Below, in pieces: positions 7,927-15,857 of a stretch of DNA of 64,000 nt (its first letter is position 1; each line of letters starts with the position of its first letter). Made by a program: the position numbers and the translations under genes. The notes under the pieces were generated by a model. The model searched no databases, had not been told where the DNA came from, and saw only the letters and a list, made by a program, of their open reading frames with translations. The DNA comes from VRUE01 sp963697915 (GTDB taxonomy: Bacteria > Actinomycetota > Thermoleophilia > Solirubrobacterales > 70-9), in contig OY969103.1 in assembly GCA_963697915.1 (NCBI GenBank), forward strand, positions 1 to 64,000, in the 5' to 3' direction.

Positions 7927-8957
7927 CGGCGCTGCGGGCCACCGGCCTGCTGGTCGCGGTGGCGATCATCGCCTTCGCGGTGCTGCGCCGCCGCACGCTG
8001 CGCAACGTCGACGTGCTGATCCTGCTCGCGGCGGGAGTGGGACTGGCGATCGTCGCCGGCACCGAAGTCACCGACGCGCTGCTCTCGGCGTTCTCCTTCG
8101 ACAAAGGCAACGGCGGCCGCATCCTCGGCCTCGCCGTCTTCGCCATCTTCGTCCTCTTCCTGCTCATCCTCAGGGCGCTCTCGCAGGCGGCGCGCAACTC
8201 GCGCCAGCTCTCGGCGGTGCTCGAGGGGCTCGCCTGGGAGGAGTTTCGCCAGGCGCGGCTGCCGGAGCGCTTCCGCGGCAAGATCGCGATCCTCGTCCCC
8301 GCCTACAACGAGGCGGAAAACGTGGGCCAGGTGCTCGACCTGATGCCGAGCGAGGTCTGCGGCGTGGAGACGGCTGTGCTCGTCGTCGACGATGGCTCCC
8401 GCGACGCCACCGGTGACGTCGCCGCCGAGCACGGCGCGGTCGTCGCCCGCCACGTGATCAACCGCGGCGGCGGCGCGGCCCTGCGCACCGGCTACCGGCT
8501 GATGGTCGAATCGGGGGCCGAGATCGTCGTCACCCTCGACGCCGACGGCCAGCACCTGCCCTCCGAGATGCCGCGCCTGGTCGGGCCGGTGCTCGACGGC
8601 GAGGTCGACGTCGCCCACGGGTCGCGCGTGCTCGGCGAGGCCGACAGCAACCACTTCGCCCGTGAGCTCGGCATCGTCTTCTTCAACCGCCTGGTCTCGT
8701 TCATCACCCGGACCAAGGTCAGCGACTGCTCGAACGGCTACCGCGCGGTGCGCACCACCGCCCTGCCCCAGCTGGTCCTGCGCCAGGAGCAGTTCCACAC
8801 CTCCGAGTTCATGATCGAGGCGATCAAGCGCGGCGTGCCCGCCAAGGAGGTGCCGGTGACGGTCGCCAAGCGCCTCCACGGGCACTCGAAGAAGCCGGCG
8901 GTCGTGCGCTACGGGCTCGGCTTCGCCAACGCGATCGTCAGGACCTGGCTGCGCTGA
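7887..8957 (+). CDS. DUF2304-GT2 fusion: polyprenyl-phosphate glycosyltransferase
   Basis: The 356 residues start at an ATG at 7887 inside the end of the previous gene. The N-terminal 110 or so residues hold three hydrophobic helices separated by RRRTLRNVD and resemble DUF2304, a membrane partner often found beside or fused to GT2 enzymes. The remainder is a GT2 catalytic domain of DPM1/polyprenyl-phosphate type: VPAYNEAENVGQVL, VVDDGSRDATGD, TLDADGQHLP (metal/UDP site) and DCSNGYRAVR. Expected role: transfer of a hexose to a polyprenyl phosphate on the cytoplasmic face, feeding the adjacent GT-C enzymes. Its end overlaps the convergent ada-alkA gene by 20 nt. Confidence 0.87.
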   Translation: MVLPRASIFPAELTALRATGLLVAVAIIAFAVLRRRTLRNVDVLILLAAGVGLAIVAGTEVTDALLSAFSFDKGNGGRILGLAVFAIFVLFLLILRALSQAARNSRQLSAVLEGLAWEEFRQARLPERFRGKIAILVPAYNEAENVGQVLDLMPSEVCGVETAVLVVDDGSRDATGDVAAEHGAVVARHVINRGGGAALRTGYRLMVESGAEIVVTLDADGQHLPSEMPRLVGPVLDGEVDVAHGSRVLGEADSNHFARELGIVFFNRLVSFITRTKVSDCSNGYRAVRTTALPQLVLRQEQFHTSEFMIEAIKRGVPAKEVPVTVAKRLHGHSKKPAVVRYGLGFANAIVRTWLR

Positions 8958-10416
8958 GGGGCTCGTCCTCGAGGCTGCGCCAGAGGTGGATGACCGCGTA
9001 GGAGCGCCAGGGGCGCCAGCCCTCGGCAAGCCGCTCCTCTGCCCCCCGGTCGACCGCCTGTCCCCGCCGCTCCAGCGCGCGTCGCAAACCGGCGTCGCCG
9101 ACCGGGTATGCGTCCGGGTCACCGAGCGCTCGCATCGCGATGTAAGAGGCGGTCCAGGGCCCGATTCCCGGCACCGAGAGAAGGCCGGCGACGGTGGCAG
9201 CCGGCTCCGCGCCCGCGTCCAGGCTCAGGTCCCCTCGCTCGACCAACCGCGCCATCTCGCGCAGCGCCCTCGCCCTGCTGCGCGGCATCGGCAGGCTGGC
9301 GGGATCGGCTTGGGCCAGAGCGGCGCTGGTCGGGAACCGGTGGGTGACGGGCGGGAGCGGATCCTCCAAGGGCTCGCCGTAGCGCTCGACCAGCTTCGCC
9401 GCCACGGTGCGAGCGGCCCCGATCGAGATCTGCTGGCCGACCACTGCCCGCACGGCAAGCTCGAAGCCATCGGCGCAGCCGGGAACCCGGAGGCCGGGCC
9501 GGTCGCGGACCAGCTCACCGAGGCAGCCGTCTCGCCTTAGCTGCTCGGAGACAGCCTCGGGATCCGCATCGAGATCGAGGAGACGGCGACAGCAGGCAAC
9601 CGCCGCGGTCAGGTCGCGAAGGTCGTCCAGCCGCAGGCTGCAACGGACCGCGGCGCCCTCGGGCCGTAACTCGACGATGGCGCCGCCGTGCGGCAACGAG
9701 AGCGAGCGGCGATAGATCGCGCCGCTCATCTCCTCCACCCCCGGCACTGCCCTGGCGCCGAGAAAGCCGATCGTCGATGTCGCGTCGAACGGCGGCCGGT
9801 AGGCGAGCTTCAGCTCGATCGCACCCGGGGCGGCGCCGTTCTCGCCGGCACGGCGCTGCCCGCGTTTCCGCAACGCGGTCGGAGTGCGCGCGTAGACGGA
9901 GTGGATCGTGTCGTTGAACTGGCGCACGCTGCCAAAGCCCGCGGCCAGGGATACCTCCGCGAACGAGATATCAGTGGACTCGATCAGCAGCCGCGCCGAT
10001 TGGGCGCGCTGGGCACGAGCAAGGGCCACCGGCCCGGCTCCGACCTCGGCCAGGAGGATCCGCTGGAGCTGGCGCTCGCTGTAACCGAGCCGGCTCGCCA
10101 GCCCGGCTACGCCCTCACGATCGACCGCACCCTCGGCGATCAGGCGGAAGGCTCTGCCGGCGACGTCCGCGCGGCGGTTCCAGGCCGGGGAGCCCGGCGC
10201 GGCGTCTGGGTCGCACCGCTTGCAGGCGCGCAAACCGGCCTCCTGCGCGGCGGCGGCGCTCTGGAAGAGGCGGATGTTGCGGCGATCCGGCAGGCGCGCG
10301 GGGCAGCTCGGGCGGCAGTAGATCCCGGTCGAGGTCACGCCGACGAAGAAGTAGCCGTCGTAGCGGGGATCGCGGCTGCGCATGAACCGGTAGCAGGCCT
10401 CGAAGTCATCGATCAC
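8938..10416 (-). CDS. Ada-AlkA fusion: alkylation-response regulator and 3-methyladenine glycosylase
   Basis: The 492 residues run from a GTG at 10416; the frame is open further upstream but unconserved. The Ada N-terminal domain has four zinc-site cysteines at 34, 38, 65 and 68 (IYCRPSCPAR, ACKRC), Cys34 being the expected methyl-phosphotriester acceptor. An AraC-type HTH follows at about 80-180 (LASRLGYSERQLQRIL, AGFGSVRQFNDTI). Next comes an AlkA N-terminal domain and a helix-hairpin-helix glycosylase domain (VPGIGPWTASYIAMRALG, then AYPVGDAGLRRAL, whose Asp is the likely catalytic residue). The second Ada methyltransferase domain is absent. The protein would sense alkylation, activate its own promoter and excise alkylated bases. 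Length agrees with known Ada-AlkA fusions. Confidence 0.92.
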   Translation of the reverse strand: MIDDFEACYRFMRSRDPRYDGYFFVGVTSTGIYCRPSCPARLPDRRNIRLFQSAAAAQEAGLRACKRCDPDAAPGSPAWNRRADVAGRAFRLIAEGAVDREGVAGLASRLGYSERQLQRILLAEVGAGPVALARAQRAQSARLLIESTDISFAEVSLAAGFGSVRQFNDTIHSVYARTPTALRKRGQRRAGENGAAPGAIELKLAYRPPFDATSTIGFLGARAVPGVEEMSGAIYRRSLSLPHGGAIVELRPEGAAVRCSLRLDDLRDLTAAVACCRRLLDLDADPEAVSEQLRRDGCLGELVRDRPGLRVPGCADGFELAVRAVVGQQISIGAARTVAAKLVERYGEPLEDPLPPVTHRFPTSAALAQADPASLPMPRSRARALREMARLVERGDLSLDAGAEPAATVAGLLSVPGIGPWTASYIAMRALGDPDAYPVGDAGLRRALERRGQAVDRGAEERLAEGWRPWRSYAVIHLWRSLEDEPLSAARS

Positions 10417-10487
10417 GCGGCCATCGTCCCATGACGGCAACGAATCATCTCGCGGTTTTCCGACATCAGGTCCGGGGCTGGTGACTA

Positions 10488-10503
10488 TGGCGGAATTCCG
10501 CCA
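10488..10503. promoter_or_regulatory. 16-bp perfect palindrome in divergent control region
   Basis: TGGCGGAATTCCGCCA is a perfect palindrome in the 150-bp gap between the divergent ada-alkA and NTF2-like genes. It abuts the predicted -35 box of the rightward promoter. Its position suits a repressor or activator operator, but the protein is unknown. Confidence 0.4.
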
Positions 10504-10530
10504 GACAACGGCCCGTCCCGTGCCTATGGT
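10502..10530 (+). promoter_or_regulatory. Candidate promoter of the NTF2-like gene
   Basis: CAGACA (10502-10507) and TATGGT (10525-10530) are separated by 17 bp and lie 36 bp before the ATG at 10567. A good ribosome site, GAGAGGA, precedes that ATG. Prediction by eye only. Confidence 0.4.
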
Positions 10531-10566
10531 CGCCGGCGACCGAGCACCCAACCGAGAGGAACCCCG

Positions 10567-10962
10567 ATGTCAGACGTCGAGCGCTTCATGCAGGTGTACG
10601 AGGAAATCTGGCCGAGCTTTGACGCCGACCGGCTGGAGAAGTTCGAGATGGTGCACCCCGACGCCACGATCGATCACTCCGGCATGGAGAAGCCGATCCG
10701 AGGTGACGAGGAGCCCGATTACGTGCGCGAGATCAAGGCGGCGATGCCCGACATCTCACTCGAGATGAGGAACTGGGCGGCCCGCGGTGACGTCATATTC
10801 GTCGAGTACGCAATGGAGGCAACGGTCAACGGCAAACGCGTCGCCTGGGACGGCATCGGCCGCTTCAAGCTCCGTGACGGCCGAGTGAGCGAGGCGATCG
10901 GGCGCTGGGACACCGCCGTGATCCAGGCGTCCCTAACCGGGGGCAATGACGATCTGGCGTGA
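10567..10962 (+). CDS. NTF2/SnoaL-like fold protein
   Basis: This 131-residue protein has the length and pattern of the SnoaL-like (NTF2 superfamily) fold. A leading helix (FMQVYEEIWPSFDADRLE) is followed by HPDATIDHSG, alternating strands and a final strand pair GRFKLRDGRVSEAIGRWDT. Such proteins are small-molecule isomerases, hydrolases or binding proteins, so no substrate can be assigned. It begins at an ATG with a GAGAGGA ribosome site and overlaps the convergent sugar dehydrogenase gene by 30 nt. It is divergent from ada-alkA, but a DNA-repair link is only positional. Confidence 0.75.
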   Translation: MSDVERFMQVYEEIWPSFDADRLEKFEMVHPDATIDHSGMEKPIRGDEEPDYVREIKAAMPDISLEMRNWAARGDVIFVEYAMEATVNGKRVAWDGIGRFKLRDGRVSEAIGRWDTAVIQASLTGGNDDLA

Positions 10963-12507
10963 TCTCACCGGCGCACTGCCGTCGCCAGGCTGGAGCAGCG
11001 CACGGAAGGTCGTCACACCCTCGCCGCCGACGCGGAAACGAGCGCGGCACTGGGCGTCGAGGCGCTTGCTCGCGACGCGCCGGCCGCCGCGGTTGAGCTG
11101 GACCCCGGCGCCGGCCTGGCCCTGACAGGGTATGGCGCGGACACGGATCTCGACCCGGTTGGGCCGGCGGACGGCGCGCAGGTGGAGGCGCACGGGCACG
11201 CCTTTGGCGTGGGGAGTGTTCCCGGGAGCGCCAACGACGGGTTGGGCGTCCGTCGACGTGGACGGGGTGAACGGATCCGACCCGGGGGGATCGGGCTCGG
11301 ATGGATCCGGGTCGGAAGGATCGGGTCCGGGAGGCACGGGCTCCGGCACCAGCCGGTAGAGGTCACCGCCGTTGGTGGCGAGGTAGACGCGACCGGCCGA
11401 GTCCTCGCCGAAGGAGACCGGGCTGGGCACCGAGATGCCCTCGGAGCGGTCGTCCGTCGCGGTACCGGTGGCGGTCTCGGGCAGGAGCAGCGAGCGGACC
11501 TCGCCGATGCAGAAGTCGGCATAGACGTAGCGCCCGTAGAGGTCGCCCGGCTCGCGCACGACGTAGCCGCCGGTGATCGAGCAGCGCTCGGCGTCGCTGT
11601 CGGGATCGTCGTGGGTGTAGTCGAAGACCGGGTCGTCGTAGAGAGCGGGCGCGCCGCAGGAGCCCGGCGCGCCCGGGTAGGCGAGGAAGCCCTCGCGGCA
11701 GTTCCAGCCGTAGTTGGCGCCGGCGCCGCCGACCGAGCCCGGCGCCGGGCTCGGCGCGAGGTTGACCTCCTCGCGTTCCTCCTGACCGACGTCGGCGATC
11801 ACGAAGTCGCCGCTGAGGCGATCGAAGGAGACCCGCCAGGGGTTGCGCAGGCCGTAGGCCCAGATCTCGCCGAGGCCCGGGCCCGCAGCGAACGGGTTGC
11901 CGGGCGGGATCGCGTAGGCCGGGTCCTCACCCGGGCGCGGGTCGATGCGGAGGATCTTGCCGAGCAGGGTGTCGAGGCGCTGGCCGCTGCCGAGCGGGTC
12001 GCCGGGGCCGCCGCCGTCGCCGACCGAGAGGTAGAGGTAGCCGTCCGGCCCGAGCTGGAGCTGGCCGCCGTTGTGGTTGGACATGGCGGAGTGGCCGATC
12101 GAGAGGATCGGCTCGCGCACCAGTGGGTCCTCTCCAGAGCCGCCGGGGCGGAAGGCGTCGACGTGGATGTCGCCCTCGGCGCCCCCGGCCGCGGTCGTTC
12201 CGGCGTAGGCGACGTAGAAGCGGCCGCTGTCGGCGAAATCGGGGGCGAGCGCCATTGAGAGCAGGCCGCGCTCGCCGGCACAGCAGGTGACCAGCGAGCC
12301 AAGGTCGGCCAGCTCGCCCGTTTCCGAGCCGGCAACCACGATCCGGCCTTCGCGCTGCACGACGAAGAGGCGGTCGGGATCGTCCGGGTCAGAGGTGACG
12401 AAGATCGGTTTCGTGAAGCTGCCGACCGGCTCCAGGGTCGCGGCGGACGCGCCCGCCGCCAGGCACAGTGAGAGCGCGATCGCCAGCAGGCCCAGCTTCA
12501 CCGGCAA
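10933..12507 (-). CDS. Secreted PQQ-dependent sugar dehydrogenase-like protein
   Basis: This 524-residue exported protein has a signal peptide (MPVKLGLLAIALSLCLAAGASA). Its six-bladed propeller is of the soluble glucose dehydrogenase/Hedgehog-interacting type: FTKPIFVTSDPDDPDRLFVVQ, ERGLLSMALAPDF, SNHNGGQLQLGPDGYLYLSVGDGG, LLGKILRIDPRP, ANYGWNCREGF and ITGGYVVREPGDLYGRYVYADF. A Pro/Asp/Ser-rich linker (about 400-420) then joins a C-terminal domain of about 100 residues with two cysteines (IPCQGQAG, DAQCRARF). It would oxidise sugars or aldoses outside the membrane with PQQ, though many relatives have no proven activity. The C-terminal domain is of the repeat type common in secreted proteins of this lineage. 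Confidence 0.85.
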   Translation of the reverse strand: MPVKLGLLAIALSLCLAAGASAATLEPVGSFTKPIFVTSDPDDPDRLFVVQREGRIVVAGSETGELADLGSLVTCCAGERGLLSMALAPDFADSGRFYVAYAGTTAAGGAEGDIHVDAFRPGGSGEDPLVREPILSIGHSAMSNHNGGQLQLGPDGYLYLSVGDGGGPGDPLGSGQRLDTLLGKILRIDPRPGEDPAYAIPPGNPFAAGPGLGEIWAYGLRNPWRVSFDRLSGDFVIADVGQEEREEVNLAPSPAPGSVGGAGANYGWNCREGFLAYPGAPGSCGAPALYDDPVFDYTHDDPDSDAERCSITGGYVVREPGDLYGRYVYADFCIGEVRSLLLPETATGTATDDRSEGISVPSPVSFGEDSAGRVYLATNGGDLYRLVPEPVPPGPDPSDPDPSEPDPPGSDPFTPSTSTDAQPVVGAPGNTPHAKGVPVRLHLRAVRRPNRVEIRVRAIPCQGQAGAGVQLNRGGRRVASKRLDAQCRARFRVGGEGVTTFRALLQPGDGSAPVRSRQIVIAPG

Positions 12508-12528
12508 CGGTTATACCTGGTGCGCCCG

Positions 12529-12813
12529 TCAGCTCACCCCGGGGTGGCGCACCTCGGCCGGGTCGGGCAGGTAGAGGTCGGTGCCGCAGCGGGGGCAGAC
12601 CTGGACGTAGAGCTTGACCGCCTTGCCGCAGCTCGGGCAGAGCCGTTCCGGTTCGTTCTTCTCGGAGCGGTAGAGGATGACCGCGATCAGGCCGAGCGGC
12701 GGCAGCAGGGTGCCGATCAGCAGCCAGAGCCAGAACGAGCTGCCCTTGCCGCGGCCGATGATCCCGGTCGCTAGCCCGAAGAAGAAGGCGATGATGAGGT
12801 ACTCGAATCCCAC
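12529..12813 (-). CDS. Zinc-ribbon membrane protein
   Basis: The product has 94 residues from a GTG at 12813. Two hydrophobic segments (LIIAFFFGLATGIIG and SFWLWLLIGTLLPPLGLIAVILY) are followed by a cytoplasmic zinc ribbon with two CxxC knuckles (LCPSCGKAV and VCPRCGTDL). Its first 43 nt overlap the end of the NADH dehydrogenase gene, so it is probably co-transcribed with it. No enzymatic residues are seen; a regulatory or scaffold role is possible. The frame remains open upstream but only with unnatural composition, which supports the GTG start. Confidence 0.72.
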   Translation of the reverse strand: MGFEYLIIAFFFGLATGIIGRGKGSSFWLWLLIGTLLPPLGLIAVILYRSEKNEPERLCPSCGKAVKLYVQVCPRCGTDLYLPDPAEVRHPGVS

Positions 12814-14096
12814 GGCTCCATTGTCGCGCCCAGCGGCTGCGGGTGGCCGATCGACCCGACCTCGGCGAGGTCGCGGCGGAACGGCAGGCTGGCGGTCCAG
12901 TCGATCACCGCGCGGGCCTTGCGGGCGGCCCCCGGGATCTGGCTCATGTGGTAAGTCCGCGCCATCCACCAGGCCGGGAAGCCGCGGAAGGTGCGGCCAC
13001 CGACCTTGCCGACCGCCTTGTAGCGGCCGAGGTTGACGAAGGCGGCCCGGCCCTTGTACTCGAAGGGACGCGGCTCGCCGACGCCGAGCTCGGCGGCGAT
13101 GTTGCGGGCGGCGACCGGGCCCTGACGCACGGCGTGCTGGGCGGTCGGCGGGCAGAGGCCGCCGAGCGGGTTGGGCGCCGCGGCGCAGTCGCCGATCGCC
13201 CAGACCGCGTCCATGCCCCGCACCCGCAGGTGCTCGTCGACCGGGACGCGGCCGCGCTCGTCGAGCGGCAGGTTCAGCTGGCGCAGGCTCGGGTGCGGGG
13301 CGACGCCGGCGGTCCAGACCACGGTCCGCGTCGGCAAGGTCTCACCGGTGGAGAGGCGGGCGCGGTCGCGGCCGACCTCCTCCAGCGTCGTCTCCAGGCG
13401 TATGTCGATGCCGCGGCCGCGCAGCTCGCGCAGGGCGTAGTCGGCGAGCCCGGCGTCGATCTCGGGCAGGACCCGGTCGGCGGCCTCGACCAGTACCCAG
13501 CGCATCCCGTGCAAACGGGCGCGCGGGTAGCTCTCCATCGCGTCGGCGGCGAAGTCCTGCAGCTCGGCGAGCGCCTCGAGGCCGGCGTAGCCGCCGCCGA
13601 CGAAGACGTAGGTGAGGAGCTCGTCCCGGTGCGCCGGGTCCTCACTGGCGTTGGCCGCCTCCAGCGTCTCGATCACGTGGTTGCGCAGCCAGATCGCGTC
13701 GGCGAGCGTTTTGAACCCGATCGCGTGCTCGGAGAGGCCGGGCACCGGCAGGACCCGTGAGACCGAGCCCATCGCCAGCAGCAGCTGGTCGTAGCGCAGG
13801 TGCTCTGCCTCGCCCTCGCGGGTGCGCAGCTCGACCGTGCGCGCCGCCGGGTCGTGGCCGACGACGCCGCCCAGCCGCAGGTAGGTGCGGTCGAGCAGCT
13901 CGCGCAACGGCGTCACCACGTGGCGCGGCTCGAGCGTCCCAGCGGCCGCCTCGGGCAGGAACGGCGTGTAGAGCAGGAAGTTGACGTCGTTGACCAGGGT
14001 CAGCCGGGCCGATTGCTTCGGCAGGATCCGCTCCAGCTCCCGCGCCGCCATCGCCCCACCAAATCCACCCCCGGCGATGACGACGTTCCAGGCCAT
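12771..14096 (-). CDS. ndh: Type II NADH dehydrogenase (FAD oxidoreductase)
   Basis: A 441-residue two-dinucleotide-binding-domain flavoprotein: FAD site VVIAGGGFGGAMAARELE at the N-terminus, NAD(P)H site YVFVGGGYAGLEALAEL at about 165, and the second FAD motif GMDAVWAIGDCAAAPNP at about 295. The C-terminal part (AWWMARTYHMSQIPG) fits the membrane-associated region of NDH-2 enzymes. It would pass electrons from NADH to menaquinone without pumping protons. The ATG at 14096 lies 7 bp after a -10-like box, implying a leaderless mRNA. A 25-bp palindrome covers its -35 region, so transcription is probably repressor-controlled. The last 15 or so residues are Ser-rich and unconserved. Confidence 0.9.
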   Translation of the reverse strand: MAWNVVIAGGGFGGAMAARELERILPKQSARLTLVNDVNFLLYTPFLPEAAAGTLEPRHVVTPLRELLDRTYLRLGGVVGHDPAARTVELRTREGEAEHLRYDQLLLAMGSVSRVLPVPGLSEHAIGFKTLADAIWLRNHVIETLEAANASEDPAHRDELLTYVFVGGGYAGLEALAELQDFAADAMESYPRARLHGMRWVLVEAADRVLPEIDAGLADYALRELRGRGIDIRLETTLEEVGRDRARLSTGETLPTRTVVWTAGVAPHPSLRQLNLPLDERGRVPVDEHLRVRGMDAVWAIGDCAAAPNPLGGLCPPTAQHAVRQGPVAARNIAAELGVGEPRPFEYKGRAAFVNLGRYKAVGKVGGRTFRGFPAWWMARTYHMSQIPGAARKARAVIDWTASLPFRRDLAEVGSIGHPQPLGATMEPWDSSTSSSPSSSG

Positions 14097-14102
14097 GACG
14101 TC

Positions 14103-14135
14103 AATCTAGCACTTTGTAACAACTTGTTACAAAGT
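14103..14135 (-). promoter_or_regulatory. ndh promoter with 25-bp palindromic operator; leaderless start
   Basis: Bases 14111-14135 form a perfect inverted repeat: arms ACTTTGTAACAA and TTGTTACAAAGT around a single C. Reading the minus strand, TTGTAA (14132-14127) inside the palindrome and TAGATT (14108-14103) are 18 bp apart. The expected start falls at or next to the ATG (14096). A dimeric repressor on the palindrome would block the -35 and spacer. The repressor gene is not in the window. Confidence 0.62.
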
Positions 14136-14420
14136 ATCGGAAGGCACGAGCATCACCTTGATGCAAGCGGCCACGCCGACCCGTCGTCCATGTAGCGCTA
14201 ACATTTCATCCAGTTTGAATTGGCACAACCTGAACGGCCCCGGGGGTATGCCCGGGGCCGTTTCTTTTGTGCGGCGTGTCGGCTAACGGTCCGCGAGCTT
14301 CGATGCGAGCGCAATCAGCGCCCGCAGGACGCCCGCGTAGGCCAGCAGGACCGCCGCGAGTTGAATTGACACGCCTACTCAAGGCGTCAGGGGGCGAGAC
14401 TCGCCCCGGGGCTTTGGGTG
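14136..14420. other. Intergenic region between ndh and gatB
   Basis: No convincing protein gene. It holds a strong plus-strand terminator (14233-14268) and, just after gatB, two small hairpins. One has arms 14371-14376 and 14382-14387 (ACGCCT/AGGCGT); the other has arms 14391-14397 and 14401-14407 (GGGGCGA/TCGCCCC). The hairpins may end the gatB transcript but lack a T-run. The plus strand from about 14140 to 14232 could be a short RNA, since it leads into the terminator. Confidence 0.4.
14233..14268 (+). terminator. Strong intrinsic terminator without an obvious upstream gene
   Basis: A 12-bp stem (14233-14244 with 14251-14262, core CGGCCCCGGG/CCCGGGGCCG), a 6-nt loop and the tract TTTCTTTT. 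It points rightwards, yet both flanking genes are on the minus strand. Confidence 0.75.
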
Positions 14421-15857
14421 CTACGCGCCGAGCTTCTCGAGGATCAGGCGGTTGACCTCGCCGCCGTCGGCGCGGCCCTTGGTCTCCTTCATCACGGCGC
14501 CGACGATGGCGCCGATCGCCTTGCGGTTGCCGGAGCGGATCTGCTCGGCGGCCTCGGGGTTTGCCGCGATCACGGCGGCGACGATCGAGTCGAGCTCGCC
14601 GCTGTCGGAGATCTGGGCGAGGCCCTCGCGCTCGACGATCGCCGCCGGCTCGCCGCCCTCGGTGACCAGGGCAGCCAGCACCTGCTTGCCGCTGCCGTGC
14701 GAGATCTTCTTCTCCTGGACCATCAGGGCAAGGGCCGCCAGCGCCTCCGGCTCGACCTTCGAGGAGGCGGCGGCCTCGTCGCCGGCCTGGCGCAGCGCCG
14801 CCGCCAGCTCGCCGGTCACCCAGTTCGCCAGCACCCGCGGCTCTACCCCGGCGGCGGCCTCGGCGGCGCGCTCGAAGTAGTCGGCGGTCTCAGGGTCGGC
14901 GACCAGCACCGCGGCCACGTCCTCGGCCACCCCCAGCTCCTCCCGGTAGCGCTCCAACCGTGCCTCGGGCAGCTCGGGCAGCGATTCGCGCGCCTCGCTC
15001 AGCATCGCCTCGGTCGGCACCAGCGGCACCAGGTCGGGCTCGGGGAAGTAGCGGTAGTCGTGCGCCTCCTCCTTCGAGCGCAACGGCGTCAGCGAGCCGC
15101 TCTCCGGGTCGAAGTGAAGGGTCTCCTGAACGACACTCCCCCCCGCCTCGATCAGCTCGCGCTGACGAGCCAGCTCGGCCTCGATCCCGCGCTCGAGAAA
15201 GCGGAAGCTGTTCATGTTCTTCAGCTCGGTCTTGACCCCAAGCTCCTCGCTGCCCACCGGCCGCACCGAGACGTTGCCGTCGACCCGCAGGCTGCCCTCC
15301 TCCATGTTGACGTCGGAGACGCCCAGCTGGCGCACAGTGGTGCGCAGCAGCCGCGCCCAGGTCGCCGCCTCGGCGGCGCTGCGCAGGTCGGGCTCGGTGA
15401 CGATCTCGACCAGCGGCGTGCCGCCGCGGTTGAAGTCGACCAGCGAGGCGCCGGAGCCGTGGATCCGGCCCGACCCGCCGAGGTGGATCGTCTTCGCCGC
15501 GTCCTCCTCGAGGTGGGCGCGGTGGATGCGGATCCCGCCGAGCCTGCCGTCGACGGCAAGCGGCTCGTCGTACTGGCTGATCTGGTAGGCCTTCGGGTTG
15601 TCGGGATAGAAGTAGTTCTTGCGGTGGAAGATCGAGCGCGGCGCGACCTCGCAGCCGAGCGCGGCGGCGATCTTCAGCGCGTAGCGGATCGCCTCCTCGT
15701 TTGGCACGGGCAGCACGCCCGGGTGGGCAAGGCAGACCGGGCAGGTGTGGACGTTCGGCTCGTCGCCGAAGGAGAGCTCACAGCCGCAGAACATCTTCGT
15801 CCTGGTCGAGAGCTGGACGTGGATCTCGAGCCCGATCACCGCTTCCAGGTCACTCAC
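14421..15857 (-). CDS. gatB: Asp/Glu-tRNA amidotransferase subunit B
   Basis: The 478 residues start at a GTG at 15857, 7 bases into the gatA stop region and behind a purine-rich ribosome site (GGGGGTGAGGGG). GatB binds mischarged Glu-tRNAGln or Asp-tRNAAsn and phosphorylates the acyl group. The amidation core is seen: AVIGLEIHVQLSTRTKMFCG, the zinc cysteines in MFCGCELSFG and HTCPVCLAHPG, NYFYPDNPKAYQISQYD, and the C-terminal YqeY-like tail (SGNRKAIGAIVGAVMKETKG). It closes the miaB-miaA-gatC-gatA-gatB operon and is followed by hairpins. Confidence 0.96.
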   Translation of the reverse strand: MSDLEAVIGLEIHVQLSTRTKMFCGCELSFGDEPNVHTCPVCLAHPGVLPVPNEEAIRYALKIAAALGCEVAPRSIFHRKNYFYPDNPKAYQISQYDEPLAVDGRLGGIRIHRAHLEEDAAKTIHLGGSGRIHGSGASLVDFNRGGTPLVEIVTEPDLRSAAEAATWARLLRTTVRQLGVSDVNMEEGSLRVDGNVSVRPVGSEELGVKTELKNMNSFRFLERGIEAELARQRELIEAGGSVVQETLHFDPESGSLTPLRSKEEAHDYRYFPEPDLVPLVPTEAMLSEARESLPELPEARLERYREELGVAEDVAAVLVADPETADYFERAAEAAAGVEPRVLANWVTGELAAALRQAGDEAAASSKVEPEALAALALMVQEKKISHGSGKQVLAALVTEGGEPAAIVEREGLAQISDSGELDSIVAAVIAANPEAAEQIRSGNRKAIGAIVGAVMKETKGRADGGEVNRLILEKLGA

